A stretch of 64,000 nt of DNA from PALSA-1003 sp963741315 (GTDB taxonomy: Bacteria; Pseudomonadota; Gammaproteobacteria; Burkholderiales; Casimicrobiaceae), in the NCBI GenBank assembly GCA_963741315.1, contig CAVUHK010000007.1:24796-88795 (forward strand), in the 5' to 3' direction. Position 1 is the first letter of the stretch; each line of letters starts with the position of its first letter. The notes under the pieces are model-generated. The model was not told where the DNA came from. It worked only from the letters and a program-made list of their open reading frames with translations, and ran no database searches. The position numbers and the translations under genes were made by a program. Of the stretch, positions 37,430-45,449 are shown piece by piece.

Positions 37430-38223
37430 AACTGTTGGTCAAGGCGACAACCGATGCGCAGGAAATCGTCAAGGTCACTCCGCAATCCGCCGGCTGGCGC
37501 TTCGTCGGCTTTGCCGCGTATCGCCTGCGCGCGAACGAAACGTTCGCACTTCCCGGCAAGCCGGGCGACGAAATATGCATCGTCGTGCTCTCTGGGACGG
37601 TGAGCGTGAGCGCAGGCGGACAGACCTGGCGCGACCTCGGCGGACGCGCGAGCGTGTTCGAGGATCGCGCGCCGTACGCGGTGTACCTGCCGCGCGGCGA
37701 CGGCGCGACGATCATTGCGCAAACCGCCGCCGAAGTCGGCGTCGCCAGTGCGCCCGGGGGCGGCAAGCTTCCGGCGCGGCTGATCGAACCGGCATCGATG
37801 AAGCGTTCCGTGCGCGGCGAAGGCGCGAACCAGCGCTTCGTCTGCGACATCCTGCCGCAGACCGAACCAGCCGAGCATCTGCTGGTCGTCGAAGTGATCA
37901 CGCCCAGCGGACATTCGTCGAGCTATCCGCCGCACAAGCACGACACCGACAACCTGCCGCTGGAAAGTTCGCTCGAGGAAACCTACTACCATCGGCTCGA
38001 CCCCGCGCAGGGTTTCGCCTTCCAGCGCGTCTACACCGACGACCGCACGATCGACGAGTCGCTCGCGGTCGAGAACCACGACGTGGTGATGGTGCCACGC
38101 GGCTATCATCCGGTGGTCGTGCCGTATGGCTACAAATCGTACTATCTGAACGTCATGGCGGGACCGAAGCGCGAGTGGCACTTCAAGAACGACCCCGCGC
38201 ACGAATGGATGCTCAAGCGCTAG
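37426..38223 (+). CDS. iolB: 5-deoxy-glucuronate isomerase, IolB
   Basis: A 265-residue bicupin enzyme that isomerises 5-deoxy-glucuronate to 5-dehydro-2-deoxygluconate, the substrate of IolC. Signature segments are GKPGDEICIVVLSG, the metal-site region SSYPPHKHDTD with LEETYYHRLDP, and DVVMVPRGYHPVV. Length is normal. It is the last of four genes joined by 4-base overlaps. A palindromic repeat lies between it and iolG. Confidence 0.92.
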   Translation: MKLLVKATTDAQEIVKVTPQSAGWRFVGFAAYRLRANETFALPGKPGDEICIVVLSGTVSVSAGGQTWRDLGGRASVFEDRAPYAVYLPRGDGATIIAQTAAEVGVASAPGGGKLPARLIEPASMKRSVRGEGANQRFVCDILPQTEPAEHLLVVEVITPSGHSSSYPPHKHDTDNLPLESSLEETYYHRLDPAQGFAFQRVYTDDRTIDESLAVENHDVVMVPRGYHPVVVPYGYKSYYLNVMAGPKREWHFKNDPAHEWMLKR

Positions 38224-38258
38224 TGTGAAGAATAGTGAGTTCGCGAAACACTTTCCTT

Positions 38259-38355
38259 CGTCATTCCCGCGCAAGCGGGAATCCAGTGGCGTTGAAAGCA
38301 AAAGTAGTACAGCGAAACTCAACGACACTGGGTCCCCGCTTTCGCGGGGACGACG
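38259..38355. repeat. Palindromic repeat element, copy 2, between iolB and iolG
   Basis: A 97-base element with outer CGTC/GACG ends and a hairpin CCCGCgcaaGCGGG on the left. CCAGTG pairs with CACTGG in the middle, and a second hairpin CCCCGCtttCGCGGGG lies on the right. It is near-identical at both ends to the copy inside icmF; the central 16 or so bases differ. In this place it could act as an attenuator or mRNA-stabilising structure between the two halves of the iol operon (inference). Confidence 0.82.
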
Positions 38356-38403
38356 ATTCTGGCTATCACCCGAATTCCTGAATCGAGACACCAGGGAGAC
38401 ACA

Positions 38404-39390
38404 ATGATCGAAGTCGCACTGTTCGGCGCCGGCCGCATCGGCCAGATCCACGCCGGCAACCTGTCCCGGCTGCCGGGCGTCAAGCTCAAGTACATCGTCG
38501 ACGTCAACCGCACCGCCGCGGTCGAAGTGGCGGCGCGCCATCGCGCCGAAGTGCGCACCGCGGAAGCCGCATTCGCCGACGAGGCGATTCGCGCGGTCAT
38601 CATCTGCTCCTCCACCGACACGCACGCCGACCTGATCCAGCGCGCCGCGGCCGCTGGCAAGCAGATCTTCTGCGAAAAACCGGTCGACCTCGACATCGTG
38701 CGCGCGCGCGCCTGCGCGCAGGCGGTCGCGCGCGCCGGAGTCACCTGCCTGATCGGCTTCCAGCGCCGCTACGACCCGACCTTCGCCGCGCTCAAGGCGC
38801 GCCTGGTCGCCGGCGAAATCGGCGAACCGGAAATGCTCATCATCACCAGCCGCGATCCTGCCGCGCCGCCGATCGACTACATTGGCCGCTCCGGCGGCAT
38901 ATTCAAGGATATGCTGATCCACGACTTCGATATCTTCCGCTGGATATTCGACGACGAAGCGGTAAGCGTCTATGCCACCGGCAGCTGCCTGACCGACCAG
39001 GCGATTGCCGCCGCAGGCGATGTCGATTCGACCGCAGTGACCATCCGCACGCGCCGCCAGCGCATCGCTCAGATCAACACCAGCCGCCGCGCCGCGTATG
39101 GCTACGACCAGCGCTTCGAGGTGCTGGGCAGCAAGGGCATGCTGCAGGCAGGCAATCACAAGCCCACCGAAGTCGTCGCGGCGACCGACGTCGCGGTCAG
39201 CCAGGACAAGCCTGAGCATTTTTTCCTCGAGCGCTACCGCGTAGCCTACGCCAACGAAATGGCGCACTTCTTCGAGGCGATCGAAGCCGGCACTCCGGTG
39301 AACACGAGCATCACCGATGGCGTCAAGGCGCTGGAACTCGCCGATGCCGCGACCCGCTCGTGGCGCGAGAAGCGCGTGATCGATCTGTGA
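38404..39390 (+). CDS. iolG: Inositol 2-dehydrogenase, IolG-like (Gfo/Idh/MocA)
   Basis: A 328-residue NAD-dependent dehydrogenase that oxidises myo-inositol to 2-keto-myo-inositol. The Rossmann start is VALFGAGRIGQIHAGNL, the nicotinamide-side motif is IFCEKPVDLD, and the catalytic region is RSGGIFKDMLIHDFDIFRW with the Lys-Asp-His arrangement of inositol dehydrogenases. It supplies the first step of the pathway. The stop overlaps the next gene in GTGA. Confidence 0.88.
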   Translation: MIEVALFGAGRIGQIHAGNLSRLPGVKLKYIVDVNRTAAVEVAARHRAEVRTAEAAFADEAIRAVIICSSTDTHADLIQRAAAAGKQIFCEKPVDLDIVRARACAQAVARAGVTCLIGFQRRYDPTFAALKARLVAGEIGEPEMLIITSRDPAAPPIDYIGRSGGIFKDMLIHDFDIFRWIFDDEAVSVYATGSCLTDQAIAAAGDVDSTAVTIRTRRQRIAQINTSRRAAYGYDQRFEVLGSKGMLQAGNHKPTEVVAATDVAVSQDKPEHFFLERYRVAYANEMAHFFEAIEAGTPVNTSITDGVKALELADAATRSWREKRVIDL

Positions 39391-40415
39391 GCGCGGCCTC
39401 GCTGCGTGTCGGCATCGCCGGTCTCGGCCGGTTGGGGCGTCGCCACGCCGAGAATCTCGCGCAACGCGTACCGCGCGCGGAACTTGTCGCGGCGTGCAGC
39501 CCCGTCGCCGACGAACTGGCTTGGGCCAAGTCGACCTTAGGCGTCGAGCGCTTGTATGGCGACCTGGCGCTACTGCTTGCCGACAAGAACGTCGACGCGG
39601 TTTTTCTGGTCACGCCGACCTCGCTGCACGCGGAGCAGATCATCCAGGCGCTGCACGCCGGCAAGCACGTCTTCTGCGAAAAGCCGCTGTCGCTCGACCT
39701 CGCCGATTGTCATCGCGTCCTCGCCGAAGCGGCGAAGCAGCCGGGACTCAAGGTCATGGTCGGCTATGGCCGGCGCTTCGACCCGAGCTACCGCGATGCC
39801 TTTGACAAGATCCAGCAGGGCAACATCGGCACGCCGTTCCTGGTGCGCTCGCAGAATCTCGACATGAACGATCCGTCCGGATTCTTCGTGCGCTTCGCGC
39901 CGACCAGCGGCGGCATCTTCCTCGACTGCACCGTGCACGACATCGACCTCGCGCGTTGGCTGCTCGGCAATCCGCGGCCACTTCGGGTGTTTGCCACCGG
40001 CGTGGTCGCGATCCACGAGGGCCTGCGCGAATTCGGAGACGTCGACAACGGCGTCGCGACCTGCGAATTCGCCGACGGCAAGATGGCCTGCTTCTACGCT
40101 TCGCGAACCATGGCGCATGGCCACGAGACGTCGACCGAGATCTTCGGCACCGCAGGCAGGCTGACGGTCGGCCAGAACCCGCGCCTGAACCGCCTCGACA
40201 TCTCCGACGCGCACGGCGTGCGCAACGAGTGCACGCCGTCCTTCTACGAACGCTTCGAGGATGCTTTCCTGCGCGAGACCGTGCACTTCGTCGACTGCGT
40301 GCTCGACAATCGACCGCCGGCACTGACATTGCTCGACGCGACCGAAGCCACGCGCATCGCGATCGCGCTGCGCGAATCGCTGCAGACGCGGCGCATCGTC
40401 GAGCTGCAGCCCTGA
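39387..40415 (+). CDS. Second Gfo/Idh/MocA oxidoreductase, inositol dehydrogenase-like
   Basis: A 342-residue paralogue of the preceding protein, with VGIAGLGRLGRRHAENLAQ, VFCEKPLSLDLADC and the catalytic segment PTSGGIFLDCTVHDIDLARW. A likely substrate is another inositol stereoisomer such as scyllo- or chiro-inositol (inference; IolX/IolW-type enzymes do this). The GTG at 39387 overlaps the iolG stop (GTGA). The ATG-like codon farther upstream would lie inside iolG. Confidence 0.85.
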   Translation: MSAASLRVGIAGLGRLGRRHAENLAQRVPRAELVAACSPVADELAWAKSTLGVERLYGDLALLLADKNVDAVFLVTPTSLHAEQIIQALHAGKHVFCEKPLSLDLADCHRVLAEAAKQPGLKVMVGYGRRFDPSYRDAFDKIQQGNIGTPFLVRSQNLDMNDPSGFFVRFAPTSGGIFLDCTVHDIDLARWLLGNPRPLRVFATGVVAIHEGLREFGDVDNGVATCEFADGKMACFYASRTMAHGHETSTEIFGTAGRLTVGQNPRLNRLDISDAHGVRNECTPSFYERFEDAFLRETVHFVDCVLDNRPPALTLLDATEATRIAIALRESLQTRRIVELQP

Positions 40416-40434
40416 CCGCCTGCGAGAGGCCTGT

Positions 40435-41346
40435 CTGAAGACGCGGCTCGCTCCACGCGACCTGGCGCTGACCTTGTTCGTGGTCACCATGCTCGGTTTC
40501 TCGTTCGTGCCGATCAAGGTGGGGCTGCGCGAAATGCCGCCGTTCGCGCTCTGCGGCTTCCGGTTTTTCTTCGCCGCCATCCCGCTCGTTTTCTTCGTCA
40601 AGCGCCCGCGCATTCCCTGGCCGTATGTCGTCGGCTACGGCCTGGCGATCGGTGTGTTCCAGTTCGGCTTGCTGTTCCTGGGAATCAGCCTGGGCATGCC
40701 CGCCGGGCTCGCGTCGCTGGTGATCCAGATACAGGTGTTCTTCACCATCGGACTTGGCATCGCCTTCCTGGGCGATCGCCTGCGGCGCCACAACCTGATC
40801 GGCGCAGCCATCGCAACCGTTGGATTGGCATTGCTCGCGATCCACAAACTCGATGCCGGCGCGGGCGCGACGCTGGTCGGATTCCTGCTCGTGGTCGGCG
40901 CGGCCCTTGCGTGGTCGATCGGCAACATCCTCGCCAAGCGCGCCGCGGGCGCTTACCAGGCCGACATGTTCGCGCTCGTCGTGTGGTCGTCGCTGGTGCC
41001 GCCGCTGCCGCTGGCGTTGCTCTCGTATGCATTCGAAGGCGGTCCTGCGGCGTGGCACGCGGTTGCGTCAGCCGGCGCGTTGACGTGGAGCTGCGCGCTG
41101 TTCCTGGCCTGGGGCGCGACGCTGTTCGGCTTCGGCTCGTGGGCGGGCCTGATGCACCGCTATCCAACCGCGCTGATCTCGCCTTTCGCGTTGCTGATCC
41201 CGGTGTCCGGCGTCATTAGCAGCTGGCTGCTGTTGGGCGAAACGCTCGCGCCGCTGCAGATGTTCGGCGCGTTGCTGGTCTTCGCCGGGCTGGTCGTCAA
41301 TGTCTATGGACCGCGCTTGCGCGCACGGTTCTCTGGCGGCATATAG
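40435..41346 (+). CDS. EamA/DMT-family transporter, probable CTG start
   Basis: About 303 residues with ten hydrophobic helices and the two EamA repeats, the second starting near WSIGNILAKRAAG. Members export small metabolites; the substrate is unknown. The start is unusual. The family N-terminus (LKTRLAPRDLALTLFVVTMLGFSFVPIKVGL) begins at a CTG at 40435, which has GAGAGG five bases upstream, while the first TTG (40474) would cut into helix 1. It lies 19 bases after the iol operon and is probably part of it. Confidence 0.75.
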   Translation: MKTRLAPRDLALTLFVVTMLGFSFVPIKVGLREMPPFALCGFRFFFAAIPLVFFVKRPRIPWPYVVGYGLAIGVFQFGLLFLGISLGMPAGLASLVIQIQVFFTIGLGIAFLGDRLRRHNLIGAAIATVGLALLAIHKLDAGAGATLVGFLLVVGAALAWSIGNILAKRAAGAYQADMFALVVWSSLVPPLPLALLSYAFEGGPAAWHAVASAGALTWSCALFLAWGATLFGFGSWAGLMHRYPTALISPFALLIPVSGVISSWLLLGETLAPLQMFGALLVFAGLVVNVYGPRLRARFSGGI

Positions 41347-41372
41347 GTGATCGGCCGAAGTACCGCGCCGAC

Positions 41373-42281
41373 TCAGCCGTCGAGATCGCGGATCCTGCAG
41401 CCGTTGAGTTCGGCCAGGATGCCTGGCAGCACCGGCATGAAGCGCTCGCCGTGGCCCTGGATGTTGGCGAGCTGGTAGACCTGGTTCACCGCTTGCGCAA
41501 TGAACGCGGTTGCCGGCGCACTCTCGGCGAGCTTGGTGTAAAAGCGCATGTCCTTGCCGGCGATGCGCAGCGGTCCCTTGAGCTGGCTCGCGTCGCCGTC
41601 GAGCACCCACGGCATCACCATCTGGAACATCTTGCTGTTGGCGCCACCCGCTGACACGACGTCGTAGAGCTTGCGCAGGTCGACGCCGAGCTTCGCCGCG
41701 GTCGCGACCGCTTCCGAAATGACCGCGCAGGTGCCGATCGAAATAAAGTTGTTCATCAGCTTCAGCGTGTGCCCCGCGCTCAACTCTCCGGCCTCGATGA
41801 TCGTGTCGGCATAGCAGGCGATGACCGGTTTGATTTCGCGCACCGTGTCGGCGTCGCCACCAACGAAGGTACTGAGCTTGCCGGCCTCGGCCTCCTTCGG
41901 CGTGCGACCCACCGGCGCGTCGGCCATGCGGATGCCGCGCTTGGCGCAATCCGCGCCGATGCGCTGCGTTTCCCGCGGATCGGCGGTGGTGGAATCGACC
42001 AGGATCAGGCCCGCGCTTGCGCCGGCGAGTACGCCGTGTTCGCCATAAACCGTGCGTTCCACCTCAACCGAGGACGGCAGGCACATGAAAACGATGTCGG
42101 ATGCGCGGGCGACCTCGGCAGGCGTCTTCACCTCGCGCGCGCCGCGCCCGACGAGCTCGTCGACCGGCTCGCGCTTACGGTGACCCATGATCGTCAGCGG
42201 ATAGCCATTCTTGAGGATGTTGCTGGCGGCGCCATGACCCATCAGGCCCACGCCGATGTAACCGATGCGCTTCTTTTCCAT
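41373..42281 (-). CDS. Beta-hydroxyacid dehydrogenase, GarR/GlxR or 3-hydroxyisobutyrate dehydrogenase-like
   Basis: A 302-residue NAD(P)-dependent enzyme with the Rossmann motif IGYIGVGLMGHGAASNI, the substrate signature MADAPVGRTPKEAEAGKL and the catalytic-Lys helix GHTLKLMNNFISIG. The family includes tartronate semialdehyde reductase and 3-hydroxyisobutyrate dehydrogenase. The HpcH/HpaI aldolase domain encoded upstream on the same strand could produce tartronate semialdehyde, so the GarR-like role is a reasonable guess. The ATG at 42281 is chosen over 42326 because the Rossmann fold starts right after it. Confidence 0.82.
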   Translation of the reverse strand: MEKKRIGYIGVGLMGHGAASNILKNGYPLTIMGHRKREPVDELVGRGAREVKTPAEVARASDIVFMCLPSSVEVERTVYGEHGVLAGASAGLILVDSTTADPRETQRIGADCAKRGIRMADAPVGRTPKEAEAGKLSTFVGGDADTVREIKPVIACYADTIIEAGELSAGHTLKLMNNFISIGTCAVISEAVATAAKLGVDLRKLYDVVSAGGANSKMFQMVMPWVLDGDASQLKGPLRIAGKDMRFYTKLAESAPATAFIAQAVNQVYQLANIQGHGERFMPVLPGILAELNGCRIRDLDG

Positions 42282-42335
42282 GAGTCTGCTCTCTTTCGTG
42301 TGGCGCTCGACATTGTCGGATGACAACGCGACGCT

Positions 42336-43076
42336 TCAGTCGTTGGGCTCCAGGATCGCCTGGATGAAGCTTTCGAGTTCGCGGGTCTTCGGCGCGGCAA
42401 ACAGTTCGCGTGGCGGGCCCTTTTCCCACACCTTGCCCTGATGCATGAATACAAGAGTGTCGGCGGTGCGGCGGGCGAAACCCATCTCATGCGTGACCAG
42501 GATCATGGTCATGCCCGAAGTCGCGAGTCGTTCGAGCACCTTGACCACTTCGCCGACGAGCTCGGGGTCGAGTGCGGAAGTTATTTCGTCGAACAGCATC
42601 AGCCGTGGCCGCATCGCCAGTGCCCGAGCGATGGCGACGCGCTGCTGCTGCCCTCCGGAAAGTTGGGCAGGATACGCCGAGAGCTTGTCCTCGAGGTCGA
42701 CCTGGCGCAGCACATCGAGCGCGATCGCCTTTGCTTCCGCAAGCGGCAGCTTGTTGGTGACGGTGGGGCCCAGCGTGATGTTGCGCTCGACCGAATGATG
42801 CGGAAACAGGTTGTAGCTCTGGAAGACGATGCCGATTTCGCGTCGCAGTTCGCGCAGCTCCGCGCCACCGCGCGGCAGCGGCTTGTCGGCGAACACGATG
42901 GAGCCCTCGTCGATCGTCTCCAGGCCGTTGATGCAGCGCAGGAGCGTCGTCTTGCCCGATCCCGAGCGGCCGATGACCGCGACCACTTCGCCGGCTTCGA
43001 CCGTGAGCGACACGTCGTCGAGGACGACGTGCGTGCCGAAGCGCTTACGGATGCCGTTTAATGCCAAGAGCGGCAT
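42336..43076 (-). CDS. Amino acid-type ABC importer, ATP-binding subunit
   Basis: A 246-residue ATPase of the polar amino acid (GlnQ/HisP) type. Walker A is GRSGSGKTTLLRC (about 35-47), the Q-loop is VFQSYNLFPH, the signature is LSGGQQQRVAIARAL, and Walker B is LMLFDEITSALDPE. The start overlaps the end of the first permease gene by 32 bases. Together with two permeases and a binding protein it forms a complete importer. Confidence 0.92.
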   Translation of the reverse strand: MPLLALNGIRKRFGTHVVLDDVSLTVEAGEVVAVIGRSGSGKTTLLRCINGLETIDEGSIVFADKPLPRGGAELRELRREIGIVFQSYNLFPHHSVERNITLGPTVTNKLPLAEAKAIALDVLRQVDLEDKLSAYPAQLSGGQQQRVAIARALAMRPRLMLFDEITSALDPELVGEVVKVLERLATSGMTMILVTHEMGFARRTADTLVFMHQGKVWEKGPPRELFAAPKTRELESFIQAILEPND

Positions 43077-43716
43077 CGATCTTCCTTTCGAGTTGGCCCG
43101 CCAGCAGCGACAGCGGCCAGCACAGGATGAAGTAGAGCATGGCGACCAGCGGATAGACGATCATCGGCTGGAAGGTGACGTTGACCATCAGTTGTCCGGC
43201 GCGGGTAAGTTCTACGAAGCCGATGATCGACGCGACCGACGTGCCCTTGATCAACTGCACGAGAAAGCCGACGGTCGGTGGAATCGCGATGCGGAACGCC
43301 TGCGGCAATATGACGTAACGCAGTTGCGCCGCCGGCGACAGCGGCAGCGCCGCCGCCGCCTCCCATTGCTGGCGCGGAATCGCTTCGATCGACCCTCGCC
43401 AGATCTCGCCCAGGTACGCCGCCGCGTACAGAGTGAAGGCCAGCGTCACCGCAGGCCAGGGATCGAGGCGCACGCCCATCAATACGGCGAGCCCGTAGTA
43501 CGCCAGGAACAACTGCATCAGCACGGGCGTGCCCTGCATCACGCCGATGTACGCCGCGGCGGCCCCGCGCAACACCTTGTACGTCGAGGTGCGCGCCAGC
43601 GCGATCAAAATACCGCCGAGGCCGCCACCGACGAATGCCACCAGCGACAGCACGATCGTCCAGCGCATGGCGCCCAACAGGAACAGGAACTCGGTCCATT
43701 CGAAGTCGCGGCTCAT
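43045..43716 (-). CDS. Amino acid-type ABC importer, permease subunit
   Basis: A 223-residue permease of the His/Glu/Gln/Arg/opine family (HisM/GlnP-like), with about five helices. The EAA loop reads EAAAALPLSPAAQLRYVILP. Residues YIGVMQGTPVLMQLFLAYYG are the family N-terminal signature. The ATG at 43716 overlaps the stop of the second permease gene (ATGA at 43713-43716). Confidence 0.88.
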   Translation of the reverse strand: MSRDFEWTEFLFLLGAMRWTIVLSLVAFVGGGLGGILIALARTSTYKVLRGAAAAYIGVMQGTPVLMQLFLAYYGLAVLMGVRLDPWPAVTLAFTLYAAAYLGEIWRGSIEAIPRQQWEAAAALPLSPAAQLRYVILPQAFRIAIPPTVGFLVQLIKGTSVASIIGFVELTRAGQLMVNVTFQPMIVYPLVAMLYFILCWPLSLLAGQLERKIDAALGIKRHP

Positions 43717-44402
43717 CGCGACCAGCCCTGGGCCATGGGCCTGCCGCGCACGAAACACAGCACGTAGATCGCGTGCAGCAGCCAGCGCGTGGCCAACGCC
43801 ATCGCCAGATAGGCGGCAGTAGCCACGAAGTAGAACTCGAAGGCTCGGAAGGTCGTCGACTGCAGCGTGTTGATGATGCCGGTAAGTTCCTCGACCGAGA
43901 TCGCCGAGACGATCGACGAACCCAGCATCAGCAGGACGAACTGGCTGGCAAGCGCGGGATAGACCGTGCGCAACGCCGGAAACACGACGATGTGCCGGTA
44001 GATCTGCAGGCGCGTGAAGCCCAGCGAATGGCCCGCTTCGATCTGGCTCTTCGGCACCGCCTCGATGCCGGAACGCAGGATCTCGGTCGCGTAGCCGGAA
44101 AAATTGAGCGTCATGGCGACCGTCGCCGCGACGACCGCGTCGAAGCGCACGCCGATCGCGGGCAGCGAAAAATAGATGATGAACAGCTGGACCAGGAAGG
44201 GCGTGTTGCGGATCAGCTCGACATAGGCGATGACCGCGGCGCGCACCGGCTTCGGACCCGCGGTCCGCGCGAAGGCGAGCAGCGCGGCGAGCGCGAGTCC
44301 CAGCGCGAACGCGGTCAGCGACAGCCGCAGCGTCAGCCACGCGCCGTCGACGAGCCGCGGCAGGTGATCCCAGACGATGCCGAACTGGAAGACGTACTTC
44401 AG
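43713..44402 (-). CDS. Amino acid-type ABC importer, second permease; start codon displaced by a repeat
   Basis: About 229 residues of the same permease family: YVELIRNTPFLVQLFIIYFS, then EAGHSLGFTRLQIYRHIVFPA-like EAA loop. The conserved N-terminal stretch (VWDHLPRLVDGAWLTLRLSLTAFALG) is coded upstream of the first ATG/GTG/TTG in the frame. The earliest plausible start is a CTG at 44402 with GGGAG before it, only 10 bases from a palindromic repeat. The repeat probably replaced the original 5' end. Whether the protein is still made is uncertain. Confidence 0.75.
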   Translation of the reverse strand: MKYVFQFGIVWDHLPRLVDGAWLTLRLSLTAFALGLALAALLAFARTAGPKPVRAAVIAYVELIRNTPFLVQLFIIYFSLPAIGVRFDAVVAATVAMTLNFSGYATEILRSGIEAVPKSQIEAGHSLGFTRLQIYRHIVVFPALRTVYPALASQFVLLMLGSSIVSAISVEELTGIINTLQSTTFRAFEFYFVATAAYLAMALATRWLLHAIYVLCFVRGRPMAQGWSR

Positions 44403-44411
44403 TGCTGCTCC

Positions 44412-44500
44412 CGTCGTTCCGGACGTGCCCGCGAGGCGGGCGCGAGCCGGAACCCAGTGACTGTCAAAGACACTGGATTCCCGCTTTCGCGGGAACGACG
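44412..44500. repeat. Palindromic repeat element, copy 3, between binding-protein and permease genes
   Basis: An 89-base member of the same repeat family, ending CACTGGATTCCCGCTTTCGCGGGAACGACG-like sequence with a perfect right-hand hairpin. The left half (CGTCGTTCCGGACGTGCCCGCGAGGCGGGC) is more diverged and forms its own hairpin. It lies directly at the 5' end of the second permease gene. Confidence 0.75.
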
Positions 44501-44536
44501 AAATGTTGACGTGTTGCGAATTTCGGACTCAGTACG

Positions 44537-45377
44537 CTAGAGGACCGGCAAATCGACCAGCGCGACCTCGGTGTACTTCTTGTAGATGTCCGCCAGCACG
44601 CCGTTCTGCTTGTTCAGGAACACCCACGTGTTCACGAATTGCAGCAGGTCGAAATCGCCCGGCCGCACCGCCGCCGCGTAGAACGCCGTGCGCACCGTGA
44701 ACTTGTTCTCGATCTGCGCATTCGGATTGCGGTCGGCGACCGACTTGGCCGCGAACGCCGACATGCCGGCCGCGTCGACCTGCCCCGAGACCATCGCCTG
44801 CAGCGTCGCGGCGATGTCGTCGAAGAAAACGATGTTGGTGCCCGGCGGCGCGATGCCGCGGAACCGCCGACTCTTCGAGGGTCGCGCGGGTGATGCCGAT
44901 CTTCTTGCCCTTCAGGTCTGCGGCCGAATGGATCTGCGTCTTCTTCGGTCCCGCGATCACGATCGACAAGGCGCCGTGCGGCGTGGCGAACATCACCGTC
45001 TTGGCGCGGTCGAAGGTGATCGACAGCGACGATATCGCGACGTCGGCGCGGCCCGACAGCAGCGCCGGGATGCGCTGCGGGCTGGTCACCTGCACCAGCT
45101 CCAGCTCGACCCCGAGATCCTTGGCCAGCTGGCGCGCGGTCGCGATCTCGGATCCGTCGGGCTGGTTGTTCTTGTCGAGAATGCCGAACGGTGGCGAAGT
45201 GACCTCGGCGGTCACGCGGATCTTCTTTTCCTTGATGATCCGGTCGAGCACGCCGCCCGCGGTCTGTGGCGGCGTGGTTTGCGCCTGCGCCGACGGAATC
45301 GCCGCACCCAGCGTGGCGATGCCGGCCGCGCCCACTGCGCCGGTCGCGGCGCCGATCAACATGTCCCTGCGTTTCAT
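44537..45377 (-). pseudogene. Amino acid-type ABC periplasmic binding protein, with a frameshift
   Basis: Begins with a Tat-like signal (MKRRDMLIGAATGAVGAAG to AQAQ). Then come RVTAEVTSPPFGILDKNNQP and DVAISSLSITFDRAKTVMFA, typical of family 3 solute-binding proteins. The frame breaks after ATLEESAV and resumes as RGIAPPGTNIVFFDD and AMVSGQVDAAGMSAFAAKS in another frame. One extra base at the GG pair 44860-44861 accounts for it. It is the first gene of the importer operon; corrected length is about 279 residues. Confidence 0.82.
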
Positions 45378-45449
45378 GGTGGTTCCTCCTTGGTGACTCT
45401 CGATGGTCGTCTTCTGACTGCGGTCCTGCCCGTGCTGCAAGTCTCGATA

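Noticed and set aside
27214..44500. The three palindromic repeats as a CRISPR array
   Set aside because: The copies lie thousands of bases apart, differ in length (81, 97 and 89 bases) and have no regular spacers or cas genes nearby.
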